Source of the DNA: a virus
Length of the DNA: 63,871 nt
Virus record (IMG/VR): IMGVR_UViG_3300010885_075200
Span: 1-63,871 of that record
Strand: one strand, 5' to 3'
The notes under the pieces were generated by a model. The model was given only the letters and a program-made list of their open reading frames with translations. It was not told where the DNA came from and did not search any database. The position numbers were made by a program, and so were the translations under genes. Position 1 is the first letter of the stretch; every line of letters starts with the position of its first letter. Shown piece after piece: positions 42,687 to 51,353 of this stretch.

Positions 42687-44108
42687 ATGAAAAAATACAA
42701 TCATCCAATTGATAATTTTTTAAAAAATTTGCCAAAAGATATAAAGGAATCTGAAGTAAAAAATTATTTTAAATTAAAAGTTGCTTCAAGAAATTTACTC
42801 GGCAAAAATCATAATTCTTTTGTTAAAAATGCATGGGAAAATAAGGATATTATAAATAAGCTAAAAACAAAAAATGATTTTTATTTTTTTGTAACTTCGC
42901 TATTAATTGGTGATAAAGAAATAAAAAAGAAAGCATATCCAATGATGGAGAATTATTTTTTTAAAGATCCATTTTTTGGGTATGATTTACAAAAATGGGC
43001 AGCATGTGTTCACAAGATTTATGAATCAACACATAGGGACGGCCTAGATTATGGTGATGCTGTAATAAAATATTCTAGTAATATTTTTGAAGATGAAGAA
43101 GAAAAGAAAAACTTTTTAAATTGGTTAAAATATTATAACCAAGGAGAGCACTTGAGATATAACGTAAAGACTGCATCATTTCAACTTCCATTAAGCGCAA
43201 CTGGTGACGCATATACATCTACTTCAAATTATATTGGAGCTGATTATGCTCTTGATCATGATAAATATGTAAATAATGCAAAAGAGCAGGGCGAAAAAAA
43301 GCTAAATTATAAAAATTGGAAAAAGAAATTTAACACTGCACTGAGAAGAGTTGATAAAATCTTAAAAGAAAGTGAAGATTATGTCGAGCCAGAGAAATAT
43401 GAAGAAATATCCCAAGTTTTAAACAAACTGGATATTCAGGTTGGAAAGATAAGGCTACAATCTACAGCATCTGATGTTAGTTTTCGTGCAGCAAATCAGC
43501 TTAAGAAGCTTGGCTTTAACGATGGCGCATCTGTTCTGTACAAGTATTCTCAGGAGGCAGCTCCACCAGTACCAGTCGATCAGGAGCAGCCTGTAGCAGC
43601 TACAGGGCCAGTAGAGTCTCCCGTTCCAGCAGAAACTGGAGTAGAAGAGGTAATTTCTCCAGACCAGATTCAGAGAAAGCAGCAGGAAAAAGAAAATATT
43701 GAAAAAGGAAGAGAAATATTAAGCGATGTTAGTCCAGTTCCTGGTCCAGCAAAGGGAGAGTATGATCAGATTTTATCTGGAGATATAGATGTTGATGATG
43801 CATCAAAGAAACTTGAGCAGATTGCAGGAACACTATCAGATAGACGTGTAATTAGATATCTTGCAGAGTTTGACATTATGTTGGATAAAATTGGCATTGC
43901 ATCAATGTTTCCTGAGCTAGCAGAGGCGCAGAGTAAGCTAATTGAGTCTTATTCTTATGCTTTAACTAGAGTAACAAAGATGCTTGGTATGTTGTCAAAT
44001 AATAAAGCAATAATGGATATGGCAAGGGCCGAGGCAGAGCAAGAACTACAACAGCCAAAACAGCAGGTAGCTCCACAGGTTCCGCAGACTCCACAAGCAC
44101 CAGAATAA
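42687..44108 (+). CDS. Hypothetical virion-cluster protein
   Basis: A 473-residue protein. The first ~250 residues are charged and helical. Residues about 255-290 carry a helix-Gly-helix motif (FRAANQLKKLGFNDGASVLY) that recurs in other virion-cluster proteins. A proline-rich linker follows (VPVDQEQPVAATGPVESP), then a helical domain and a Gln/Pro-rich tail. The linker suggests a multi-domain structural or scaffold-type protein. No family is recognised. Confidence 0.65.
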   Translation: MKKYNHPIDNFLKNLPKDIKESEVKNYFKLKVASRNLLGKNHNSFVKNAWENKDIINKLKTKNDFYFFVTSLLIGDKEIKKKAYPMMENYFFKDPFFGYDLQKWAACVHKIYESTHRDGLDYGDAVIKYSSNIFEDEEEKKNFLNWLKYYNQGEHLRYNVKTASFQLPLSATGDAYTSTSNYIGADYALDHDKYVNNAKEQGEKKLNYKNWKKKFNTALRRVDKILKESEDYVEPEKYEEISQVLNKLDIQVGKIRLQSTASDVSFRAANQLKKLGFNDGASVLYKYSQEAAPPVPVDQEQPVAATGPVESPVPAETGVEEVISPDQIQRKQQEKENIEKGREILSDVSPVPGPAKGEYDQILSGDIDVDDASKKLEQIAGTLSDRRVIRYLAEFDIMLDKIGIASMFPELAEAQSKLIESYSYALTRVTKMLGMLSNNKAIMDMARAEAEQELQQPKQQVAPQVPQTPQAPE

Positions 44109-44119
44109 GGTAGGATAAA

Positions 44120-44905
44120 TTGGTCGTTGATTACTTAAAAGATTATAATGATTTTCTTAGTGCACTTTTAAGCATAAGTGGTCAATACTCAATTGATAGA
44201 CCATATATTGTTGGTGGTATTGTTAGAAATTATCTTTTAAATGAAAATATAAAAAATAGAGATATTGACATTACAACCTTATCAAGCGAATGCATAAGGC
44301 TTGGAATTATCCTTTCTTTTACAAAAAAAGTTTCATTTAAAATGTTTGAAGATAAGCATATTAGAGTTTTTTATAATGGAAATGGCATAGATTTTTCTCC
44401 AGGAGTTTTAAGTAATCAGCATCCAATGGTAAGGGAATGGGTTCAAAAAAATCATCCAGAAAAAATAAAATATGTTGAATCTTTTTCAAGAGATTTTACT
44501 ATAAATTGTATGCATCAAGATTTTGAGACAGGAGAGATATTTGATCCAACTGGCATGGGTATTTCAGATATTAAATATAAAATATTAAGAACTCCAATCC
44601 TACCGGAAATAACAATAAAAAATGATCCAAGAAGAATATTTAGGGCAATAAAATTATCGTCTCAATATGGATTATCAATAGATAGCAGCATAGTTGATTA
44701 CGTTAGAGATAATTCAGAAATTATATTAAATAATAGATTAACAACAAATTATATTACAAATGAAATAAATATTGCACTTGAATCAAACTCTGAATTAGCA
44801 ATATCAAACATATTTGACCTTGGATTATTTAAATTAATTCCTCTTTCTGGACTTTATTCAGAGTATCTTATAAAAAATAAAATGTTATCAAAGTATTTAT
44901 CCTAA
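44120..44905 (+). CDS. CCA-adding enzyme/poly(A) polymerase-like nucleotidyltransferase, short form
   Basis: A 261-residue member of the class II nucleotidyltransferase superfamily. YIVGGIVRNYLL followed by RDIDITT (GG at 32-33, D48, D50) is the catalytic head. SRDFTINCMHQD, FDPTGMGISDIK and NDPRRIFRAIKLSSQYGL match the neck region that selects nucleotides. The body and tail domains that bind tRNA are missing, as typical enzymes have about 400 residues. It begins with TTG; no better start is seen. No tRNA genes are visible in the window and the gene sits among virion genes, so the substrate is open: host tRNA, phage tRNA elsewhere, or another RNA end. Confidence 0.85.
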   Translation: MVVDYLKDYNDFLSALLSISGQYSIDRPYIVGGIVRNYLLNENIKNRDIDITTLSSECIRLGIILSFTKKVSFKMFEDKHIRVFYNGNGIDFSPGVLSNQHPMVREWVQKNHPEKIKYVESFSRDFTINCMHQDFETGEIFDPTGMGISDIKYKILRTPILPEITIKNDPRRIFRAIKLSSQYGLSIDSSIVDYVRDNSEIILNNRLTTNYITNEINIALESNSELAISNIFDLGLFKLIPLSGLYSEYLIKNKMLSKYLS

Positions 44906-44908
44906 CTA

Positions 44909-44917
44909 CTATTAATA
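44909..44917 (+). promoter_or_regulatory. Candidate late-type promoter motif CTATTAATA
   Basis: In the 29-base gap between the nucleotidyltransferase and the cysteine-rich gene, 17 bases before the ATG. Followed by a T run. Confidence 0.4.
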
Positions 44918-44934
44918 TTTTTTGTAAAAACATC

Positions 44935-45327
44935 ATGATTAGAGGAAAAAATAAACAGTGTCCTTTTGGACTTCCAATTCCAGATGCCTGCAAGTGCATT
45001 GGAAATTCTGTATTTTCTTTAAAGAAAATAAATGAAGATTCTAGCGAATCTGATAAAGAAGAAAATTACGAAGTATTTTTATCAATAGAAGAAAAATCAG
45101 AGTGCCCATTTGCAGATCTTATAATGGAAAAAAGAGGTGCGGTTGATTGCAAGTGGACTCCAGGTGAGCACAAAAGATTATCTGGAAATAGTTTTGTTTC
45201 TGGTAGCCCAATATATCCAAATTTATATATTGGAAACTCAAAGTCTTATCAGTCTTATCCTGTAAACTACTATTCTGATGATAATATTAGAAGCATATAT
45301 TATGGTATTATAAGTTTAATTGATTAG
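44935..45327 (+). CDS. Cysteine-containing hypothetical protein
   Basis: A 130-residue protein with cysteines at about 9, 19, 21, 60 and 75 (QCPFGLP, ACKC, ECPFADL, DCKW). Two CPF motifs suggest a metal site. No family is recognised. There is no Shine-Dalgarno ahead of the ATG, which follows a late-type motif closely. Confidence 0.6.
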   Translation: MIRGKNKQCPFGLPIPDACKCIGNSVFSLKKINEDSSESDKEENYEVFLSIEEKSECPFADLIMEKRGAVDCKWTPGEHKRLSGNSFVSGSPIYPNLYIGNSKSYQSYPVNYYSDDNIRSIYYGIISLID

Positions 45328-45335
45328 GAGATATA

Positions 45336-46235
45336 ATGTATAAATCATCAAACGGTTCTGTAACATACTCAGAGAGCAATGGAATTGTGTCATTTGCTGA
45401 GGATGAATCTTTACTTGTTGATAATGGATTTCAACATAGCGAAGTATATGATGGTTTTTCGCCTCAACCAGAAGTAGGCACTCTAATTCCAGGTTCTACA
45501 ATTTATAAGGAAGACTATAAAAAAGAACTAGAATTGCAGGAAAATGACACTGATGATGAGCCAGTCAAGCCCAAAAGCTGGGAAGAGGATCGTGCAGTTG
45601 ATCGTTTTATGGACTATATAAAAGACTCTTATCCAGGAAAAATTCCAAAGCATGATGGAAAGAGTATTGTTGGTGCAGAAAGAGCAGTAAAATGGCTTAC
45701 TAATCTTGGAAAAGAGATTTCTGAAGCTGTAAGAAAAGATGAAACTGGCGTTCTTGATGATGCCCTTTTGGAAGAAACCAGAGTAAAGGTAATGAAAGAT
45801 ATATTGCTTTTGAAAGAGCATATTAAAACCCTAGATAAAGCATTTAAAAAGGGATTAAAGAAAAAAGCAGGACTTGATGATGATATGATGAAATATGCAG
45901 AAGAAATTGAGATTGCATATAATCATGAGGTTACAAGTGAAATAAAAAAGGTAGCAGCTCACCCAAAGATAAATCTTTTTGTTTCACCATTTGAAAGAGC
46001 AATAGCTGGAATAATAATAAATTCTGTTGTATCTGGCGGAAAGCCACTAGAGGAAGTTTATGATTTTCTAAAAGAAAAATATGACCTCTCAGATAGGGAA
46101 GAGCTTGCAATAATGCAGGTAATTATGGACAGCGGTTATCCAATATTTAAGGATCGTGGAACCTTCTCATCAAAGAAAAATAAAGATGGAGCAAAAGGAC
46201 ACGGAATTGAGTTCATAAAGAACTATTTTGCATAG
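45336..46235 (+). CDS. Hypothetical virion-cluster protein
   Basis: A 299-residue protein. The N-terminal ~100 residues are acidic and partly extended; the rest is helical (LLEETRVKVMKDILLLKEHI) with a compact C-terminal domain (VSPFERAIAGIIINSVVSGG). No family is recognised. AGGAGAT precedes the ATG. Confidence 0.6.
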   Translation: MYKSSNGSVTYSESNGIVSFAEDESLLVDNGFQHSEVYDGFSPQPEVGTLIPGSTIYKEDYKKELELQENDTDDEPVKPKSWEEDRAVDRFMDYIKDSYPGKIPKHDGKSIVGAERAVKWLTNLGKEISEAVRKDETGVLDDALLEETRVKVMKDILLLKEHIKTLDKAFKKGLKKKAGLDDDMMKYAEEIEIAYNHEVTSEIKKVAAHPKINLFVSPFERAIAGIIINSVVSGGKPLEEVYDFLKEKYDLSDREELAIMQVIMDSGYPIFKDRGTFSSKKNKDGAKGHGIEFIKNYFA

Positions 46236-46244
46236 GATTTAATA

Positions 46245-46835
46245 ATGTCTGAAATAAAAAGAACAAATGAAACAGAAAAGTATAATACAACCGTTGGTTG
46301 GCTTGACGATTTCTTTTCAAAAATGGCAAGAAACAATCCTCCTGCCCCTCCTGTTGCAACTGCTAGCACTGAAAAATTTGCAACAATAGAAGAAAAGATG
46401 CAGGACATAAAGTCTCGCGTTGGATTTTCTTCCGTTTCAGATTTAAAAAAAGAAAGCGCCTCAAAAGAGAAATCAAAATCACAAAAGAAGTGCAAGTGTG
46501 GTAAGTCAAAAAAGAATTGCTCCTGTGGCAAAAATGCTGATAAGGTTCGTATTCTTGGCCTAAAAACTATACTAAAATACATAACAGATATGATTAACTC
46601 TGAACCACACCTTCTTGAGCCAGAAATATTGGCAAGATGCTCAGACAACAAGGATCTTAATTTTGATTCATTAGGAATAAGCCCAAAGAAATTAAGCTCA
46701 TTTATAAATGGCAAGAAAAAACCAAGTCATGATTCAGTCGAAGTCATTTATGTAAGGCCAAGTATTGACAATAATTCAAACCCACTTGAGAATATGGCAG
46801 ATTATTATAGACATGGTATGCCAAATTTATTTTAA
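46245..46835 (+). CDS. Cysteine-cluster protein upstream of terL (possible packaging factor)
   Basis: A 196-residue protein with a compact CKCGKSKKNCSCGK cluster near residues 84-97, a likely small zinc knuckle. The C-terminal ~90 residues are helical, with LGISPKKLSSFINGKKKPS resembling an HTH. It lies directly before terL, the usual place of a small terminase subunit, and has a basic, DNA-binding look. The role is inferred from position. Confidence 0.55.
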   Translation: MSEIKRTNETEKYNTTVGWLDDFFSKMARNNPPAPPVATASTEKFATIEEKMQDIKSRVGFSSVSDLKKESASKEKSKSQKKCKCGKSKKNCSCGKNADKVRILGLKTILKYITDMINSEPHLLEPEILARCSDNKDLNFDSLGISPKKLSSFINGKKKPSHDSVEVIYVRPSIDNNSNPLENMADYYRHGMPNLF

Positions 46836-46853
46836 ATAAGTAAAATTTATTTT

Positions 46854-48632
46854 ATGAGTGATTTAAAACAAAAAGAAAAAGAGAGTTTTGAGCAAATCAA
46901 AACCTCTTTTTTGGATTTTGACCCAGCATATTTTATTCAAAACAATTTAACTATTGACGGAAGTGAATTTAAAATCATAGGAAATGGTTGGAAGTTCATG
47001 GTCGATATATATAGATATATTGGAGTGCAATCGACACAAAAGGGTGGAAAGCCAGTCGTAATAAAGAAAGGTCGTCAGGTTGGTGCAACAATGATGGCTG
47101 CAGCAATAGATCTATTCTTTACTAATAGTGGCCTATTTACAAAGCCTCCGATAAGAGTTCTCCATGCATTTCCATCCTTAGGTCAGGTAAAAAAGTTTTC
47201 TCAAGATAAATTAGAAGGCTTTATTAGAACATCTAAAGGTGGATTTATTTCAAAAAATAAACTAACAAGCGGTAACGCTGTTGACAATTTAACAATGAAG
47301 CAGTTTAATACTGGAACACTTTGGGTAGATAGTATTGGTGAAGATGGCGATAGAATCCGTGGTATGACTGTTGATGCAATATTCTTTGACGAGGTTCAAG
47401 ATATGTTTGCATCTGCAATAGGAAATGCAACAAAGACATTGACCGCTGCAAAGTATGGGCCAGTTGGTCAGGGTGTTCAGGTTTATTTTGGAACACCAAA
47501 AGAAAAGAATAGCTATTTCTCATCTCTTTGGGATATGTCAGATCAGAGATACTATCACCTTGGATGTAAGAATTGTAATCAAACATTTCCATTTTATCTT
47601 CCTGATGATAAAAGATGGATGGATATTTGGGTTTCTGGATATACAATAAAGTGTCCACTATGTTCTTGCGAGCAACATAAAATAGAGGCAATAGAAAGAG
47701 GTGCTTGGGTTCCTTCAAGAAATCCTGAAGAATGCAAGCTTGTTGGCTTTCATATAAATCAGCTATACATTCCATATTTTACAAAAGAAAATATTTTAAA
47801 TTTGATGCCAGAAAATAATCCACTTCAAACAGAAAGAATTTTCAAAAATGAAGTCATTGGGGAGTTTTTCTCTGGCGCAGGCCTTCCTATCACAAGAGCA
47901 GAAATTTATGAAAAATGTAGAGATGCAGATAGGTCATTTGCAAAGAGTTTAAATCCAAGAGAAAGAAATGTTTATCTTGGCGTTGACTGGGGCGGAAAAG
48001 ACGATGGAGAGGATAGTAACATAGGACAGTCATACTCATGCGTAGTAATACTATCATCTGCGCCAGATGGAACACTTCTTGTAGAACATGCGCATAAATT
48101 AAGAAAGCAAGATTTTGATTATAAAAAAGAAACAATTCATGAGATGTATAAACGATTTGGTGTAAAACAAGGACTTTCTGACTGGTTCTTCGGCCAGGAT
48201 GTAGTCCATGATCTTCAGCGTCATTATGGGCCAAGGTTTCTTGGAGCACAAGGAAGCGGAAATCTTCTAAAGCCACTAAAGTTTAGAGAAGATGAGCTAA
48301 TTGTATCATACAATAAAGATCTTATGGTTGAAGAGATTTTTGATCTTTTTAGAAAAGGAAAGATTAGATTTCCATGGAAAAGCTTTGAATACATAGAATG
48401 GCTGATAGATCACTGCACATCAATGGAATCAGCAATAAGAACTATTGGTGGTCAGCCAGTAAAAACATATGTAAAGGGTCCATCACCCAATGACGGATTG
48501 ATGGCCCTAATGTATGCATACATGGCATATAAATTTGATATTACTAAGGGATTTTCTATTAAACCCGGTATAAATGGTAGTGAACAACCAAGTCTTAGGC
48601 CAGTTTTGGCACATGTAGCAAGAAGGATTTAA
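46854..48632 (+). CDS. terL: Terminase large subunit (GpA-like packaging ATPase-nuclease)
   Basis: A 592-residue packaging motor. Walker A-like GRQVGAT is at 73-79, Walker B IFFDEVQD ends with D179/E180, a zinc-finger-like pair CKNC and CPLCSC lies near 238-272 as in lambda GpA-type enzymes, and the RNase H-type nuclease begins at YLGVDWGGKDDGED (D378). It cuts concatemeric DNA and pumps it into the prohead through the portal encoded next (one base between the genes). No intein is seen. Confidence 0.95.
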   Translation: MSDLKQKEKESFEQIKTSFLDFDPAYFIQNNLTIDGSEFKIIGNGWKFMVDIYRYIGVQSTQKGGKPVVIKKGRQVGATMMAAAIDLFFTNSGLFTKPPIRVLHAFPSLGQVKKFSQDKLEGFIRTSKGGFISKNKLTSGNAVDNLTMKQFNTGTLWVDSIGEDGDRIRGMTVDAIFFDEVQDMFASAIGNATKTLTAAKYGPVGQGVQVYFGTPKEKNSYFSSLWDMSDQRYYHLGCKNCNQTFPFYLPDDKRWMDIWVSGYTIKCPLCSCEQHKIEAIERGAWVPSRNPEECKLVGFHINQLYIPYFTKENILNLMPENNPLQTERIFKNEVIGEFFSGAGLPITRAEIYEKCRDADRSFAKSLNPRERNVYLGVDWGGKDDGEDSNIGQSYSCVVILSSAPDGTLLVEHAHKLRKQDFDYKKETIHEMYKRFGVKQGLSDWFFGQDVVHDLQRHYGPRFLGAQGSGNLLKPLKFREDELIVSYNKDLMVEEIFDLFRKGKIRFPWKSFEYIEWLIDHCTSMESAIRTIGGQPVKTYVKGPSPNDGLMALMYAYMAYKFDITKGFSIKPGINGSEQPSLRPVLAHVARRI

Positions 48633-48633
48633 A

Positions 48634-50307
48634 ATGAGAAGAACTGATAGACCACCAACAGAGATTAGTAAGTTTGCAGCGTCACAGGTTTCTGAGGTAA
48701 GAAGAGCAGAAATTACAAATGCCGTAACTAGACAACAGGATGCAAAAGAAATTTCAAAAATGTCTGCAGTAGTTGCTCATAGTCCTGGATTCAAAAAGGG
48801 AGCCTCAATTTCATCTCCAATGGGTCCACTCACAACAACAAATACTGTTGATAGAATGGCACCAGAAGTATTTTCACCACTCTTTCTTCTTGCAAACCTA
48901 AATCTACCAAGAGATAGAGTTACAATGAATGCTTGGAATCGTATTTATTACGATACTAATCCAATTGTAAGAAATTCAATAAATTTGCACTCATCTTATC
49001 CAATTAGCAAAATAAATATTGCATGTAAAAATAAAAAAGTTCAACAGTTTTTTCTTGAATGGGCAGAAAAGATAGACCTCTACTCCATAGTCTATGGTGT
49101 TGCTCTAGAGTATTGGAAGCTTGGAGAGGCATTTCCATATGCAGAGCTAGATCAGTCTTCTGGAACTTGGAAGAGAATAACTATTCTAAATCCAGATTAT
49201 GTGCATGTAAAAAGATCTGTAATAGGAGATCAGACAATTGTATCTTTAAGACCAGATGCAACTCTACAGCGACTTGTAAATTCAACAGATCCTGGTGATC
49301 TTGCAATGAAATCAAGACTACCTCCACATATCGTTGACTACGTTAGAAGAGGACAAAATATACCACTTGACAACTTTAACGTATCTCATCTAAAGCTTCT
49401 TTCTGCACCATATGACATTAGAGGCACATCAATTGTAGTTTCTGTCTATAAAGATCTAATGCTTCTTGACAAGATTCGTGAAGCAAAATTTGCTCAAGCA
49501 GATGGCATGATCAATCCACTTACACTTGTAAAGCTTGGTGGAGAAGAATACAAGCCAACCCAGGCAGACCTTGAGGCATTTAGACAGGTTCTTGAAGAAG
49601 CTCAGTATGATAAAGACTTTAAGATTGTAACACATAATGGTGTTGACATCACTCGTGTTGGATTCTCTGGATCTACACTTGAAGTTCAGTCAGACCTTGA
49701 GTTTATCATGAACAATCTTTATAATGGTCTTATGGCTCCAAAAGCTCTATTTGATTCTGAAGGTGCAACTTATGCATCTTCATCTGTTGGCCTAGAAGTT
49801 CTTAGGCAGAGATATGATATATTCAGAAATATGATGAAGAAGTGGTTGGAGAGAAAAATATTTGCTCCAATCTGTGAACTTCAGGACTTCTTTGAATATG
49901 TTGATGGAGAAAAGAGACTTCAGGTTCCAGTAATTGATTTTAATCATATGAATCTTTACGATCTATCTGATTATGTTAATGCAATAAATACTTATGTTGG
50001 AAATAAGCAAATTTCAATACAAACTCTTTGCAGAAGCCTTGGACTTTCATATGAGGAGGAGCAGAAGAGACTTCGTGAGGAATCAATTCAAGAAGCAATT
50101 GTAAATAAGGAAAAGGCAATTCTTGGAAATATGAGGTTGTCCGAGCTTCTATCCCTAGACCCAGATAAGGCTATCCCAGAGCCTCCAGAAGAGGTTGCGC
50201 CAGCAGCGGGTGGAGAGTCTGGCGGCGGTGGTGGTGGTGATATGGGAGGATTACCGGGCCTGAGTGCACCACCAGCAGGAGGGGCACCAGAAGGCGCTCC
50301 AGCTTAG
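48634..50307 (+). CDS. Portal protein
   Basis: A 557-residue protein immediately after terL. The NAWNRIYYDTNPIVRNSINL and EYWKLGEAFPYAE segments, the stem helix region around YKDLMLLDKIREAKFAQAD and the GATYASSSVGLEVLRQRYDI block are typical of phage portals. The C-terminus is a Gly/Pro/Ala-rich flexible tail. It forms the dodecameric vertex ring for DNA entry and tail attachment. Confidence 0.92.
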   Translation: MRRTDRPPTEISKFAASQVSEVRRAEITNAVTRQQDAKEISKMSAVVAHSPGFKKGASISSPMGPLTTTNTVDRMAPEVFSPLFLLANLNLPRDRVTMNAWNRIYYDTNPIVRNSINLHSSYPISKINIACKNKKVQQFFLEWAEKIDLYSIVYGVALEYWKLGEAFPYAELDQSSGTWKRITILNPDYVHVKRSVIGDQTIVSLRPDATLQRLVNSTDPGDLAMKSRLPPHIVDYVRRGQNIPLDNFNVSHLKLLSAPYDIRGTSIVVSVYKDLMLLDKIREAKFAQADGMINPLTLVKLGGEEYKPTQADLEAFRQVLEEAQYDKDFKIVTHNGVDITRVGFSGSTLEVQSDLEFIMNNLYNGLMAPKALFDSEGATYASSSVGLEVLRQRYDIFRNMMKKWLERKIFAPICELQDFFEYVDGEKRLQVPVIDFNHMNLYDLSDYVNAINTYVGNKQISIQTLCRSLGLSYEEEQKRLREESIQEAIVNKEKAILGNMRLSELLSLDPDKAIPEPPEEVAPAAGGESGGGGGGDMGGLPGLSAPPAGGAPEGAPA

Positions 50308-50317
50308 TTAGATAAAA

Positions 50318-50326
50318 CTGCTAATA
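50318..50326 (+). promoter_or_regulatory. Candidate late-type promoter motif CTGCTAATA
   Basis: In the 34-base gap after the portal gene, 15 bases before the next ATG, followed by a T-rich tract. Confidence 0.4.
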
Positions 50327-50341
50327 TTTTATTCATTTTTT

Positions 50342-50569
50342 ATGAATAATAAAAAAGCATCAAATGGTGGTTCAACGACCACTCCACTATATGAAACAAA
50401 AGGACCCGATGGAGAAAAGATAATATTTACTCCATCGGATCTTGTTGCTGGAATGGGTCACTTAAAAACAAAGAGTGGTAAAAAATTTAAGCCAACAAGG
50501 TACAAGGGATCTTCTTTGTCTGACCGCATAATGTCAAGCGGCTTTGGCAAAACAAAAAAGGAAGATTAA
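50342..50569 (+). CDS. Small hypothetical protein
   Basis: Seventy-five residues, basic and Gly/Ser-rich. The start has no Shine-Dalgarno but lies just behind a late-type motif. It overlaps the next gene by one base (TAATG). No family is recognised. Confidence 0.55.
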   Translation: MNNKKASNGGSTTTPLYETKGPDGEKIIFTPSDLVAGMGHLKTKSGKKFKPTRYKGSSLSDRIMSSGFGKTKKED

Positions 50570-51057
50570 TGAGAAAAATATCTTATAGAAATAAAGATTT
50601 TAAACCACAGGTATTACCACCAACGGATGAGCTACCTACTATTGGCAAATCTGATTCATCTACGGAATCTGGTGGTAGAAGCGGATTTCATTTTCCAGGT
50701 GAGCCACAAACTCATGATCTTCCAGATGAGGAGATATCTGATCCAGTATCTCTTATTAAAGATCTGGTAGAAACTGCAGATGGAGCAGACTTAGATGGTA
50801 TGGAGGTTGAGGCTGATTTTTTTGATTTTTTAATAACAAAATTTGCCCAAGTAATAAAAGAGGAGCCATCTCAAGAAGAGAGATATATAGATTTTATCTA
50901 TAAAATATATAATTCAAATATTCCAAATTCATTAAAAAAAATAGGTGAAATGTCAACAAGATATTCACTTAAAGTTAATTCTGGTATTAATTCTGGAGTA
51001 GATAAGGAATCTGCAAAGAAAGCAGCATTTAACTCAGAATTATTAATGGTGAAATAA
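50569..51057 (+). CDS. Hypothetical virion-cluster protein
   Basis: A 162-residue acidic protein. The N-terminal half is extended and Pro/Gly-rich, the C-terminal half helical. It is TAATG-coupled on both sides. No family is recognised. Confidence 0.58.
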   Translation: MRKISYRNKDFKPQVLPPTDELPTIGKSDSSTESGGRSGFHFPGEPQTHDLPDEEISDPVSLIKDLVETADGADLDGMEVEADFFDFLITKFAQVIKEEPSQEERYIDFIYKIYNSNIPNSLKKIGEMSTRYSLKVNSGINSGVDKESAKKAAFNSELLMVK

Positions 51058-51344
51058 TGAACAAAACTGCGCAAGATAGAACTAGTGATCCAAAATATGT
51101 TGCAGAGGAAATTTCAAAAATAATAAGAGTTATTATAAGCAAAATGTCTGTTGAGTCTCAGAATAAAGCAAGAATAAATTTAAAAAATAGAGTTTTGAGA
51201 TTAAATCCACATGAAATGACAACAAAGAAAACTCCCGCCGGTGCTTCAATTGGAACTAGCATTGCACTTGTAAAAAATATATTAAATGGAAAAGATGGCC
51301 ACTTTATAAGGTTGGTAATCGATGAACTAGTAAAATCATTATAA
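51057..51344 (+). CDS. Small hypothetical protein
   Basis: A 95-residue basic, helical protein starting MNKTAQDRTSD, similar to the start of the 2455-residue protein (MIKKTAQS). It is coupled to the previous gene by an overlap of one base. No family is recognised. Confidence 0.57.
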   Translation: MNKTAQDRTSDPKYVAEEISKIIRVIISKMSVESQNKARINLKNRVLRLNPHEMTTKKTPAGASIGTSIALVKNILNGKDGHFIRLVIDELVKSL

Positions 51345-51353
51345 GAGAAAAAT

